Source: Myxococcales bacterium
GTDB lineage: Bacteria; Myxococcota_A; Polyangia; Polyangiales; Ga0077539
Direction: 5' to 3'
DNA: 64,000 bases
NCBI GenBank assembly: GCA_013298625.1
Contig: JAAFIF010000038.1
Location: 1-64,000, forward strand
The position numbers and the translations under genes are program-made. The notes beneath the pieces are model-generated. The model worked only from the letters and a program-made list of their open reading frames with translations, ran no database searches and was not told where the DNA came from. This document shows positions 39,839 to 48,568 of this stretch, in pieces. Numbering within the stretch: position 1 is the first letter of the stretch; every line of letters starts with the position of its first letter.

Positions 39839-40737
39839 CATCGTCCTCCACCCTGGATCTGACGGATCGCGAGTCGGGCGCGAACGAGGTCGGGCCCTGC
39901 GTACGTGCGGGGGCGGCTGCTGACCCAGCGCTGCAAGGTGTCTCTCACCGCGGCGGACGCCGCGCGCTGCTCGAGCCGCTCGATGATCTTCACTTTGACC
40001 GCCGCGGGCACGTCACGTCGGTTGAGAAACTGCTCGAAGCCCGAGAGCAACACCGTGATGGGCGCGTGGGTAATCCACATCGAGAGCGTCTGTCGTCGCG
40101 AGGTGCGGCGCGGGTCTTCGGCGTCGTGCGCTGCGTCGGCGCTCACCGCGTCTTCGGCGCTTCCGAGCCGGCCGATCGCTTCAGCCGCCTGGGGGACGCC
40201 GCGCTCGAACGCGCGAAACAGCATCGTCACCGACTGGCGCGCGCCGATCTGCCCGAGCGCTTGCGCCGCGGCCGAGCGGACCTCCGGCGCCGAGTCGTGC
40301 AGCCCGCTCTCGATCAGAGCGCGCACGCGCGGATCTTGGATCTTCGCGAGCGACTCGACGGCCTCGGCGCGCGCGGCAGCGCGCCGGTGGTGCAAGAGGT
40401 TCGACAGTTCTTCGATGGCCTCGGGACGCGCGAGCAGGCCGAGCGTCTCGATGGCCTTGTCCGTGACGTTGTCGCCGTTGCCGCGGCGGAGGAGCTCGAC
40501 GACGGCCTGCACGGACTCGGCCGTGGGGTAGTGCGCGATCTCCTCGAGCGCCTCGCTCACGCGCGACGCGTCAGCGGAGGCCAGCGCCTCGCGGGCCTCG
40601 CGGAAGGACATGTCTTGGTGTTGGCCGTTCTGCGCGCCGGCAGGGCGATTGCCCTGGGGCGGGCGGCGCTGGGCCTCGGCAGCGGGTGCTGCGCAGAGGA
40701 CGGCAAGTGCCGCGAAGATCACTGCGGTGCGACGCAT
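39838..40737 (-). CDS. Secreted HEAT-repeat protein
   Basis: The product has 299 residues with a signal peptide ending in APAAEAQ. Residues about 45-200 consist of HEAT repeats (AVVELLRRGNGDNVTDKAIE, LHDSAPEVRSAAAQALGQIG). A helical C-terminal domain of about 90 residues follows. The next gene is translationally coupled and also has HEAT-like helices, so the two probably form one envelope assembly. ATG 40737 is preceded by GGAGAG at suitable distance. Confidence 0.85.
   Translation of the reverse strand: MRRTAVIFAALAVLCAAPAAEAQRRPPQGNRPAGAQNGQHQDMSFREAREALASADASRVSEALEEIAHYPTAESVQAVVELLRRGNGDNVTDKAIETLGLLARPEAIEELSNLLHHRRAAARAEAVESLAKIQDPRVRALIESGLHDSAPEVRSAAAQALGQIGARQSVTMLFRAFERGVPQAAEAIGRLGSAEDAVSADAAHDAEDPRRTSRRQTLSMWITHAPITVLLSGFEQFLNRRDVPAAVKVKIIERLEQRAASAAVRDTLQRWVSSRPRTYAGPDLVRARLAIRQIQGGGR
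39845..39849 (-). promoter_or_regulatory. Ribosome-binding site of the propeller lipoprotein
   Basis: GGAGG on the minus strand lies six bases before the ATG at 39838 but only three before the ATG at 39841. This favours the second of the two adjacent ATG codons. The site lies within the last codons of the HEAT-repeat gene. Confidence 0.65.
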
Positions 40738-40969
40738 CTCGAACTCTCCGTGTTCTGGGCGTTGTTACTACAATCCGTCGCCGGGTGGTGAGAAGCGAGA
40801 ACGCTGCCATGCCCCCATCGGCCGGGGGGCGGACGCAGATTCTCTGTGAGCGCACCCAAGGTGAGGCCACTCACCCATCGTCGAACAAGCTCGACCGCAG
40901 CGTCGAAAGGCCGTTGCCGCTCCTCGTCCGTCCACAGCGGAACGCTGGGTCCAAACGGCGGTCGTTTCG

Positions 40970-40999
40970 TTGACGACCCACGCTCGCGACAGGTAGAAA
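40970..40999 (+). promoter_or_regulatory. Candidate sigma-70-type promoter for the kinase gene
   Basis: TTGACG at 40970-40975 and TAGAAA at 40994-40999 are separated by 18 bp, in a locally AT-richer patch of an otherwise GC-rich gap. Transcription would begin near 41006, giving a leader of about 130 bases. The -10 match is moderate. Confidence 0.4.
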
Positions 41000-41122
41000 A
41001 TTCTTGCATACCCGGTACATCGGTGACCAAACCTATGCAGTCGAAAGCGCCGCAGGACGGCTTTGGCGACGTTCGCCGAAGCGCTGAGCGGCCGTGCGTC
41101 TCACGCGAACACGAACCGAGAC

Positions 41123-41129
41123 GGAGGAG
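41123..41129 (+). promoter_or_regulatory. Ribosome-binding site that selects the kinase GTG start
   Basis: GGAGGAG lies nine bases before the GTG at 41139. The frame extends to a GTG at 41094, but the added residues are Arg/Thr-rich and not kinase-like. Confidence 0.7.
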
Positions 41130-41138
41130 CGCTCAACG

Positions 41139-43832
41139 GTGAAGAGCCCGGTCAAGTTCGGGAAGTACTATCTCCTCGAGCGCATCAACGTCGGAGGCAT
41201 GGCTGAGATCTTCAAGGCCAAGTCCTTCGGCGAAGCGGGCTTCGAGCGCTTGGTCGCGGTCAAGCGCATCCTCCCTTCCGTCGCAGAGGACCACGAGTTC
41301 ATCGCGATGTTCGTGGACGAAGCGAAGCTCGCGGTTCAGCTCACGCACCCCAACATCGCGCAGATCTTCGAGCTCGGTAAGGTCAACGAGACCTACTTCA
41401 TCGCGCTCGAGTACGTCGGGGGCCGAGACATGCGCTCGGTCTTCGAGCGCGCGAAGAAGCGCAACGAGAAGCTGCCGATCCCCCTCGCTTGCTACGGCAT
41501 CATGAAGCTCTGCGAGGGCCTCGATTACGCGCACAACAAGAAGGACGCCGCCGGTCGCAACCTCGACCTCGTGCACCGCGACGTCTCGCCGCAGAACATC
41601 CTGCTGTCGTGGGACGGCGACGTGAAGCTCATCGACTTCGGCATCGCCAAGGCCGCGAGCAAGAGCAGCCGCACCCAAGCGGGGATCCTCAAGGGCAAGT
41701 TCGGGTACATGTCCCCCGAGCAGGTCCGAGGACAGGGCGTCGACCGCCGCAGCGACGTGTTCGCCGCGGGCATCGTGTTGTACGAAATGCTCACGGGCGA
41801 GCGCTTGTTCGGAGGCGGCGACGACTTCTCGACGCTCGAGCGCGTGCGCAACTGCGACTTCGCGCCGCCCAGCCAGCGCAACGCACAAATCCCCGAAGAG
41901 CTCGAGCAGATCGTCCTCAAGTCTCTCGCCAAGAACGCTGAAGAGCGGCACCGAACGGCGATGGACCTGCACGATGAGCTGCAGTCGTTCATGTACACAT
42001 CGGGGCACTTTTTTGCCCGCAAAGACCTCGCTGCTTTCATGCACCGCGTCTTCCAAGATGACATCACCAAGGAAGCCGCGAAGGATGAGGAGTACCGGAA
42101 GTTCGACTCGCGCCGCGCTTCCGATCTCGATGTTTTCGACGGCGCACAGGCACCAACTGCCATGACGACCAACGGCCGAAATGTCCCGCCCCCTCCGCCC
42201 GGAGCTCCGAAGGTCTCGGTTCCTCCGCCCCCCCCCGGACGAGGGAAGTCCACGATGGTCGGCGGTCTGTCCGCGCCCATCGCCGCGCCGGCCGTCACGC
42301 CGCCGCCCCTCGCCAGCCCGCAGAAGACCCTGATGGGCACCGGACTTCCCGGCGCTCCGAAGGTCAACGGGCACGCAGCGCCAGCGCCCACCGCGGCGCC
42401 GGCCAGCGGCGGGCTCGACATGGACTGGGACGACGAAGAGCTCGCGACCCAGGTCTACGACAAGCTCGAGATGCCGCCGCCGCCGTCGATGCAGACCGCT
42501 CCGCCGGTGCCGAGCCCGTCGAGCGTGCCGCCGCCCTCCCGCGCGCCCGTCGCGCCGCCGCCAGGGTTTCCGTCGGCGCCCAACACGCCCATCGGCGCGG
42601 GCTACGCTCCGCCACGCGCGCAGACGCAGCCGCTGCCCTCGGCAGGAGCAGTCCCCAAAGCGCTCCCCGCGATCCCGGCGCCGCCGCCGATGGCCGCTCC
42701 GATCGCAGTCCCCGCACCGGGTCCTGCCGTGGGAGCTCCCATGGTGCCCTCGATGCAAGGCCCTTCGGTCGGTCCACCCATGGGCGCGAACGGCGGCTAT
42801 TCGATGGGGCCCGTCGGCGCACCGCCGATGCAGCAGCAACAGCATCCCCATCAGCAGCAGCCGCCCCGCCCGATGGTGGGCCCCGCGCAGCATCAGCCGA
42901 CGGCCGCGTACCAGGCGCAGCCGCAGCAGCAGAAAAAGAGCAACGCCCTGCCGATCGTGATCGGCGCGGTCGGCTTCCTCGCGCTCTCGGCCGGCGCCGG
43001 CCTGCTGTTCTTCTTCACCCGCCCCAAGGTCGGCAGCATCGAAGTCTCGACCAACGTCCCCGACGTTCAGCTCGAGGTCGATGGACGCACCATGGGCACC
43101 GGCCAACGTTTCAACGTCGCCGAGCTCAACTCCGCGCAGCCTCACCACATCGTCGCGCGCCGTCAGGGCTACCGCACCCGCGAGATGGAAGTGCAAATCG
43201 CCAACGGCGAAGTCACGCCTGTGCAAGTCGTGCTCGAGCCCGAGCAGCTCGCGATGAACACTCCCCCCGTGGTCGTGCAGCAGCCCGTCGGCATGCAGCA
43301 GCCCGTCGTCGTGCAGCAGCCCGTTGGTGTGCAACAGCCCGTGGTCGTGCAGCAGCCCGTCGGTGTGCAGCAGCCCGTCGGCGTGCAACAGCCCGTGGTC
43401 GTGCAGCAGCCCGTCGTGGGCGTTCAGCAGCCGGTCGTCGTGCAACAGCCCGTCGTCGTTCAGCAGCCCGTCGCCGTGCAGACCCAGCCCGTCGCGAGCT
43501 CGTCGGGGTCGCGCCGCACGCGCACGCGCACGTCGTCGAGCTCGAGCTCGACCTCGACCGCGCCGCCGCGCATCACGTCCAGCAGCTCGACTTCGTCTTC
43601 GTCGAGCCCGTCGGGCGGTGGAGGCAGCGGCTTCTTGTCGATCTCGACGCGCCCCGCCTCGCGCTGCTCGGTGGCAGGTCAGACGTTCTCGACTCCACGC
43701 TTGCGCCTGAGCTTGCCCTCGGGGACGCACCGCGTTCAGTGCAACAACGCTGACTTCGGCGTCGGGGCGACCTTCTCGGTCACCGTTCGCGCTGGCGAAG
43801 AGACGCGCGAGATCAACCACCCGCTGAACTGA
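41139..43832 (+). CDS. Membrane Ser/Thr protein kinase with PEGA-type extracellular region
   Basis: The product has 897 residues. The kinase domain (about 8-275) has the Gly loop RINVGGMAEIF, Lys42 in VAVKRIL, HRD at 146-148 in VHRDVSPQN, DFG at 166-168 and FGYMSPEQVRG. A Pro-rich cytoplasmic linker (about 335-595) leads to one membrane helix at about 601-625 (ALPIVIGAVGFLALSAGAG). A PEGA domain (about 632-705), twelve six-residue VVVQQP-type repeats, a Ser/Arg-rich stretch and a final beta domain (SISTRPASRCSVAG) lie outside. This is the Hanks-type layout common in myxobacteria, probably sensing envelope signals. No phosphatase or substrate gene is obvious. Confidence 0.95.
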   Translation: MKSPVKFGKYYLLERINVGGMAEIFKAKSFGEAGFERLVAVKRILPSVAEDHEFIAMFVDEAKLAVQLTHPNIAQIFELGKVNETYFIALEYVGGRDMRSVFERAKKRNEKLPIPLACYGIMKLCEGLDYAHNKKDAAGRNLDLVHRDVSPQNILLSWDGDVKLIDFGIAKAASKSSRTQAGILKGKFGYMSPEQVRGQGVDRRSDVFAAGIVLYEMLTGERLFGGGDDFSTLERVRNCDFAPPSQRNAQIPEELEQIVLKSLAKNAEERHRTAMDLHDELQSFMYTSGHFFARKDLAAFMHRVFQDDITKEAAKDEEYRKFDSRRASDLDVFDGAQAPTAMTTNGRNVPPPPPGAPKVSVPPPPPGRGKSTMVGGLSAPIAAPAVTPPPLASPQKTLMGTGLPGAPKVNGHAAPAPTAAPASGGLDMDWDDEELATQVYDKLEMPPPPSMQTAPPVPSPSSVPPPSRAPVAPPPGFPSAPNTPIGAGYAPPRAQTQPLPSAGAVPKALPAIPAPPPMAAPIAVPAPGPAVGAPMVPSMQGPSVGPPMGANGGYSMGPVGAPPMQQQQHPHQQQPPRPMVGPAQHQPTAAYQAQPQQQKKSNALPIVIGAVGFLALSAGAGLLFFFTRPKVGSIEVSTNVPDVQLEVDGRTMGTGQRFNVAELNSAQPHHIVARRQGYRTREMEVQIANGEVTPVQVVLEPEQLAMNTPPVVVQQPVGMQQPVVVQQPVGVQQPVVVQQPVGVQQPVGVQQPVVVQQPVVGVQQPVVVQQPVVVQQPVAVQTQPVASSSGSRRTRTRTSSSSSSTSTAPPRITSSSSTSSSSSPSGGGGSGFLSISTRPASRCSVAGQTFSTPRLRLSLPSGTHRVQCNNADFGVGATFSVTVRAGEETREINHPLN
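43269..43490 (+). repeat. Twelve 18-bp tandem repeats inside the kinase gene
   Basis: The repeats encode VVVQQP, VGMQQP and VGVQQP units. Synonymous changes (CAG/CAA, GTC/GTG/GTT) differ between copies. One copy, GVVGVQQP-like near 43425, carries an extra codon without breaking the frame. They form a Gln/Pro/Val spacer after the PEGA domain and are a likely site of length variation between strains. Confidence 0.85.
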
Positions 43833-43840
43833 TCAGCGCG

Positions 43841-44704
43841 TCAGCGCACGGCCGGGGGGCCGACGAACAAATACAGCGCCGGCGAGACGTACGGAAACGA
43901 CTCTCGCCGCTCGCGCTCGACCGCGCGCACCTGCGCGAGGCCCGGGTCGCTCTCGCCTCCACCCGTGAGGTCGCGGATGCGCTGCTCGAGCCGCGCGCGA
44001 ATCGTCGGGTCTTCTGTGCGCAAGAGCGAGTCGCGAAGCAGGTCGACCGCGGTGCTCTCGTCGCCGCTGTCCTCGAGCATGCGCGCCGCGGTCAACGGCA
44101 GCCACGCGGGGCCGAACCCCACCGCGGCCGCGCGCTGAAAATAAAGCGCGCCGCGCCGCTTCGTCGCGCTTCGCTCGGGCCCCTCGGCGACGAACGGCAG
44201 CATCTCGAACGCGTAGTTGAACCCCAGCGCGTAGAGCATCTCGCCGTCATTCGGAAACTGCTCGAGCCCGCGCAGCAGATGCTCGTTGGACAGCTCGATC
44301 GACCGGCGAGTGATCATCCGGTGCGTGTACACGCTGACGGTCGAGCCCCACACGTACGGCCGGCGAAAGCCAGGGTCGATGTCCTCGGTGACCCGCGCGT
44401 ACGGCTGCAAGAACCGCTGCTGCGAGCGCTGCTGCAGCGACTCGCCGAAGTACGCGAGCCCCGCGATGAAGTACAAATCCGCGACCCACTCGCGGTGCCC
44501 AAGCGCGAGCGCGCGCGCCGCGCGCGGCGACGGGATCGTCGCCTCGTCCGTGGGCATGCGGCGAATCGTGCAGTGCGCGCGCGTCGCCCGACGCGCCTCG
44601 AGTCCCGCCGGAAGCGCCGTGAGGCACAGCGCAACGCCAATCGCGCGATACCACTTCGCGTCTCGGAGCTCCGCTTCGATGTCCTCGCGCTCGTCCGTGC
44701 GCAC
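43841..44704 (-). CDS. Membrane-anchored protein of unknown function, TPR-like
   Basis: The product has 287 residues. A hydrophobic helix near residues 19-33 (AIGVALCLTALPAGL) follows an acidic N-terminus. The remainder is helical with tandem units (ALALGHREWVADLYFIAGLAYF, GEMLYALGFNYAFEMLPFV, LYFQRAAAVGFGPAWLPLTAA) resembling TPR repeats. It starts with GTG five bases after the stop of the prepilin-like gene, so the two are probably translated together. It may serve the same pilus or secretion-type system. Function is unknown. Confidence 0.72.
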   Translation of the reverse strand: MRTDEREDIEAELRDAKWYRAIGVALCLTALPAGLEARRATRAHCTIRRMPTDEATIPSPRAARALALGHREWVADLYFIAGLAYFGESLQQRSQQRFLQPYARVTEDIDPGFRRPYVWGSTVSVYTHRMITRRSIELSNEHLLRGLEQFPNDGEMLYALGFNYAFEMLPFVAEGPERSATKRRGALYFQRAAAVGFGPAWLPLTAARMLEDSGDESTAVDLLRDSLLRTEDPTIRARLEQRIRDLTGGGESDPGLAQVRAVERERRESFPYVSPALYLFVGPPAVR

Positions 44705-44709
44705 TGCTC

Positions 44710-45237
44710 TTACTCCGTCGGTCGATCGATCCACAGCCCGAGGTGCGGCTGCAGCTGCAGCGCGTTGTCCGCGCGCGCCGCGCGCTCGAAGGTCGACGAC
44801 AGGCCGTTGCCGTCGAGGTCGCCGACGGCGCGCGCGGTGAACGCCGCGGTCACGCCCTCGCCCGTCGAGTCGTACTGGTAGGCGAAATAGTGGGGTTCTT
44901 CGAAGCGAAACTCTAGCGCGTTCCACGTGGGGGCCGTCCACGTGTTGGGCGGATCGAGCTGCGCCTGCCCCGCGGGCACCGTGGCAGGCGTCAGCGGCGC
45001 GGGCGGCGGCAGCGTGTGCAGCGTCGAGCGCGTCGGCGCGACCGGCCCGACCTGCTGCCCGGACCAGTACGTCTGCGTGTGTCTATACAACTGCGCGAGC
45101 CGATCGACCGCTTCGCTCGTGCGCGAGAGCCGCGCGCGTCGACGCATCCCGGGCAGCAGCGCGCCGACCAGAATGGCGAAGATCATCACCACGACCGAGA
45201 CCTGCACCAGCGTGAGCCCTGCGCGCGCGCGCTTCAT
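44710..45237 (-). CDS. Prepilin/pseudopilin-like protein with Gln at the conserved Glu5 position
   Basis: The product has 175 residues. The N-terminus KRARAG/LTLVQVSVVVMIFAI has the basic leader, Gly before cleavage and hydrophobic stretch of type IV prepilins. Canonical pilins read FTLIEL after the cleavage site; here it is LTLVQV, so Phe1 is Leu and Glu5 is Gln. The globular part is short and Pro-rich. Similar changes occur in minor pseudopilins. Its ATG overlaps the stop of the PilR-like gene (ATGA). Confidence 0.82.
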   Translation of the reverse strand: MKRARAGLTLVQVSVVVMIFAILVGALLPGMRRRARLSRTSEAVDRLAQLYRHTQTYWSGQQVGPVAPTRSTLHTLPPPAPLTPATVPAGQAQLDPPNTWTAPTWNALEFRFEEPHYFAYQYDSTGEGVTAAFTARAVGDLDGNGLSSTFERAARADNALQLQPHLGLWIDRPTE

Positions 45238-46679
45238 GTGGGCCCTCCGCCCTTCGGATCGATCGCGTCGCCCTCGTCCTTCGCGAGCCCGAGCTTCGCG
45301 AGCCGATAGCGAAACGAGCGAAACGTCAGCCCGAGCAGCGACGCGGCCTTCGTGCGCACTCCTCCGGCGCGCGTGAGCGCTTGCGAGAGCAGCGATCGCT
45401 CGAGCTCTTCGAGGTAGCGCTCGAGGTCCATCCCGGCCTCGGGCAGGACCGCGCTCGCAGACTGCGAATCCGCGACGTGGCCCGCGATTTCGGGCGGCAA
45501 GTCACGGAGCTCGATGGTCGATCCGGCGGCCAGCGCCACCGAGCGCTCGACGGCGTTCTCGAGCTCGCGCACGTTGCCCGGAAACGGGTAGCGCACGAGC
45601 GAAGCGAGCGCCTCTGGGGAGAACATCAGAAACGCGCGGCCGTGCTCGATCGCGAAGCGCCCGCGAAAATGCTCGGCGAGCAGCGGGATGTCCTCGCTGC
45701 GCTCGCGCAACGAAGGCAGCGACACGCGCAGCACGTTGAGCCGGTAGAACAAGTCTTGCCGAAAGCGCCCGGCCTTCACTTCGCCTTCGAGCTCGCGGTT
45801 GGTCGCGGCGACGATGCGAACGTCCACGGGGATCTCGTGAGTGGCGCCGATCGCGCGGACCTTCTTCTCTTGCAGGACGCGCAAGAGCTTCACTTGCAGC
45901 GGCAACGGGAGCTCGCCGATTTCGTCGAGAAAGAGCGTTCCGCCGTTGGCCTCGCGAAAGAGCCCTTCGCGCTTCGCGTTCGCGCTGGTGAACGAGCCCT
46001 TCTCGTGGCCGAACAGCTCGCTCTCGAGCAGCTCGCCGGGGATCGCCCCGCAGTTGACCACCACCATCGGCTTGCCCTTGCGCTCGCTCAGCGCATGCAG
46101 CGCGCGAGCGAACACTTCTTTGCCCGTCCCGCTCTCGCCGGTGATCAGCACGTTGGCCTTCGAGCCCGCCGCGCGCCTCACGAGGTCGAGCGCGTTTTCG
46201 AGGGCCTGACTGCGGCCGACCAGCAACAGGTCGCCCGGCAACGGCAGCCGCGCCGAGCGCGAGAGCGCCCTCAGCTGCTCGTTGTCCCGCAGCAGCGCGC
46301 GCTTCTCGAGCGCCTTGTCGACGTGCGCGCGGGCCGTCGCCAGGTCGAGCGGCTTCTCGACGTAGCCGTACGCGCCGAGTCGCATCGCTTCGACCGCCGT
46401 CTCGACCGTCGCGTGCGCGGTCACCACCAGCACCTGCGTCTCTTGCGAGCGCTCTCGGGCGCGCTTGATCACGTCCAACCCAGAGCCGCCCGGCATGATG
46501 AGATCGGTCACCACCAGGTCGAACGGGACCGTCGCGCTGTCGATCACCTCGGTCGCCTGCGGGACGTCGCCTGCTTCGACCACGGTGTGCCCCGCGCGCT
46601 GCAAGAGCACGCGGACCATCTGTCGCAACGACGGCTCGTCGTCGACGACCAGGACGCGAGCAGGGTTGGACGCGGTCAT
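45234..46679 (-). CDS. NtrC/PilR-type response regulator with a GSFTSA loop
   Basis: The product has 481 residues. The receiver domain (about 8-122) is intact: VLVVDDEPSLRQM, phospho-Asp in LVVTDLIMPG and Lys in YVEKPLD. The AAA+ domain has Walker A TGESGTGKEV and Walker B GTLFLDEIGELP. The sigma-54 contact loop reads GSFTSA rather than GAFTGA. The C-terminal helix-turn-helix TKAASLLGLTFRSFRYRL is PilR-like. It should activate sigma-54 promoters, plausibly for pilin-type genes such as its overlapping neighbour. The ATG overlaps the stop of the methyltransferase gene (ATGA). No histidine kinase is adjacent. Confidence 0.95.
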   Translation of the reverse strand: MTASNPARVLVVDDEPSLRQMVRVLLQRAGHTVVEAGDVPQATEVIDSATVPFDLVVTDLIMPGGSGLDVIKRARERSQETQVLVVTAHATVETAVEAMRLGAYGYVEKPLDLATARAHVDKALEKRALLRDNEQLRALSRSARLPLPGDLLLVGRSQALENALDLVRRAAGSKANVLITGESGTGKEVFARALHALSERKGKPMVVVNCGAIPGELLESELFGHEKGSFTSANAKREGLFREANGGTLFLDEIGELPLPLQVKLLRVLQEKKVRAIGATHEIPVDVRIVAATNRELEGEVKAGRFRQDLFYRLNVLRVSLPSLRERSEDIPLLAEHFRGRFAIEHGRAFLMFSPEALASLVRYPFPGNVRELENAVERSVALAAGSTIELRDLPPEIAGHVADSQSASAVLPEAGMDLERYLEELERSLLSQALTRAGGVRTKAASLLGLTFRSFRYRLAKLGLAKDEGDAIDPKGGGPT

Positions 46680-47380
46680 CGGCGGCGGATTTCGGCGACG
46701 AGAAAGCCTGCGAGCCGCGCGAGGGGCGTGCTCTGAACGACGAACTCGGCCTTGCGAAAGAGCGCTCCGACCGCGGGGACTTTGAACACCGCCGCCGTCG
46801 GCGTGAGCGTCCGGACCCCGTGAAAGCCCACGAGCTCGCAGCCGCGCGGGACGAGCGCGCTCACCGCCTCGGGGCTGTCGTAGCGCGTGTACACCGCGGC
46901 CTCCGTGGTCTGCGCCGAGATGCGCCCCGCCGGCCCGAGCCGCTTGGCCAGATACCGCAGCGACCACGGGTTGTAGAACTCCGCGAGGATCGTCCCGCCC
47001 GGCGCCGTGACGCGCGCCATCTCGTCGAGCGCCTTCGCGATGTCCGGCACGTGCGCGAGCACCTTGAACGAGTAGCAGAGGTCGAAGCTCGCGTCCTCGA
47101 ACGGCAGCTCCGTCGCGCTCGCCTCCCTCACATCGAGCCCCTTCTCGCGGGCCTTCTCGAGCATCCCCGGCGACAGGTCGATCCCGCGCGCGACCGAGGC
47201 GACCTTCGCGACGTGCTCGAGGATCAGCCCCGTTCCGCAGCCCACTTCGAGCGCGCGGCGGCCCTGCGCGCGCGGCATCGCGAGCCGCAGCTCGAGGTCG
47301 TCGATCATCTGGTGATAGCCGCGACCGCGGTCGCGCTCGTACCAATGGCTGAACTCGTCGTAGTAGCTGCGTGTGTCCAT
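46676..47380 (-). CDS. Class I SAM-dependent methyltransferase
   Basis: The product has 234 residues. SAM-binding motifs are ALEVGCGTGLILEHVA (motif I), GIDLSPGMLEKAREKG and FDLCYSFKVLAHVPDI, with ARVTAPGGTILAEFYNP later. This is a small-molecule type of the Methyltransf_11 group. The substrate is unknown. Its stop overlaps the start of the PilR-like gene by four bases, so both are coordinated. It begins 57 bp after the glycosyltransferase gene on the same strand. Confidence 0.92.
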   Translation of the reverse strand: MDTRSYYDEFSHWYERDRGRGYHQMIDDLELRLAMPRAQGRRALEVGCGTGLILEHVAKVASVARGIDLSPGMLEKAREKGLDVREASATELPFEDASFDLCYSFKVLAHVPDIAKALDEMARVTAPGGTILAEFYNPWSLRYLAKRLGPAGRISAQTTEAAVYTRYDSPEAVSALVPRGCELVGFHGVRTLTPTAAVFKVPAVGALFRKAEFVVQSTPLARLAGFLVAEIRRR

Positions 47381-47437
47381 CGACCGCGCGGAGGTTGGCG
47401 CAATTGCCAGCGCCGCGCCAGTCGGACTTGGCGCCGC

Positions 47438-48559
47438 TCAGCGCCGACGCAGCCGCGAGAGCAGTCCCCCCGAGCGCCGCGCGGCGAGCAGCTCGTCGTA
47501 CACAGCCTCGTAGCGCGACGCGACGGTCGCTGGCGCGCACTCGGCGCGCACCCACCGCCGCGCGCCGTCGAGCCGAGCGAGCATCGCGTCGTCCCGCTCG
47601 CTCCATGCGCGCAGCGCGAAGCGAAGCGCCTTGCTGTCGCCCGTGCGAATCGGCTCGCACGCGCCCGACGGCTTCATCTCCGCAGCCGCGGTCCCCTCTC
47701 CCACCACGCACGCCACGCCCATCGCCAGCGCTTCGAGCACGACGAGAGGCCAATCCATTTTTGCATGAAGCGTGTCGGTCACCAGCGAGAGCACCGCCGC
47801 CCCCTTCACGAGCGCGTGAATGTCATCGATCTCGCCGAGCCAGGTCACCTTCGCGCCGCTCTCTCTCGCCTCTCGCTCGAGCTTCGCCCGCGCCTCGCGC
47901 GACGCCGGGGTCTTCGGGCGCGAAGCCACCACGTACGACAGCGGCCCGCCCGCGTCCTCCGCAGCGGCCCGCACGAACGTCCGGGCCCCGTCGCCGAACT
48001 CGAGGTCGCCCGCGTAGAGCGCGTAAGGCCCCTGGATCCCGTAGCGCTCGCGCGCGGCCTGCGCCCGCTCGTCGGACACCTCGGGCGCCTCGAGCGCCGG
48101 AGGAATCACCGTTGATTGTACGCCCACGTTTTCGAGTCGCCGCCGCGTGTGCTGAGAGAGCACCACCACGCGGTCGGCGAAGAGCTCTGCCGCGACCGAC
48201 TCGAGCGCGTCCGGCGCCGACGCGATCGTGTGCACGCACGCCGTCCCTCTCGCGACCTTGGCGGCGCGGCCCGCGTGAAGGGTGAGCGGGTTGGGAGCGA
48301 AGAAGAAGTGCCACACGTCCGACCGCGGACCGACGAGCAGCCGCGCCATCACCCGCGCGTTCGCCGAGAGCGCGGGGGCGTACGCGCCGGCCTCGGCGTA
48401 GAGCGGCTCGCTGTCCACCCCAGGCAGCGATGCGCCCGCAGGGACCAACACCCGCGCGCGGTAGCGCGTGAGCGCGCGAGAGAGGTCGCGGACGAGGTTC
48501 TTGTTGCTGTCGTTCCACGGAGGAGCGACGGGCTTGGAGACGAAGAGGACGTCGGGCAT
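47438..48559 (-). CDS. GT4-type glycosyltransferase
   Basis: The product has 373 residues and the two-domain GT-B outline. The N-terminal part begins VLFVSKPVAPPWNDSNKNLV; the C-terminal donor-binding domain includes YALYAGDLEFGDGARTFVRA, VTWLGEIDDIHALVKGA and WPLVVLEALAMGVACVVGE. That last segment corresponds to the E-x7-E region of GT4 enzymes, with only the first Glu evident. It probably builds an exopolysaccharide or glycolipid; the sugar is unknown. The upstream lipoprotein gene ends nine bases before its ATG. Confidence 0.9.
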   Translation of the reverse strand: MPDVLFVSKPVAPPWNDSNKNLVRDLSRALTRYRARVLVPAGASLPGVDSEPLYAEAGAYAPALSANARVMARLLVGPRSDVWHFFFAPNPLTLHAGRAAKVARGTACVHTIASAPDALESVAAELFADRVVVLSQHTRRRLENVGVQSTVIPPALEAPEVSDERAQAARERYGIQGPYALYAGDLEFGDGARTFVRAAAEDAGGPLSYVVASRPKTPASREARAKLEREARESGAKVTWLGEIDDIHALVKGAAVLSLVTDTLHAKMDWPLVVLEALAMGVACVVGEGTAAAEMKPSGACEPIRTGDSKALRFALRAWSERDDAMLARLDGARRWVRAECAPATVASRYEAVYDELLAARRSGGLLSRLRRR

Positions 48560-48568
48560 GCGTTGCGC

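Larger units (their letters stand above)
40738..41138. other. Divergent intergenic region of 401 bp
   Basis: The region separates the secreted HEAT gene (minus) from the protein kinase gene (plus). Apart from the candidate kinase promoter at 40970-40999 and the ribosome-binding site at 41123, I see no gene, RNA or repeat. Short frames here have no homology-like features. Confidence 0.6.

Noticed and set aside
40991..41007. A possible sigma-54 promoter (GG...TTGC) before the kinase gene
   Set aside because: The GG and GC elements are separated by 12 rather than 10 bases.
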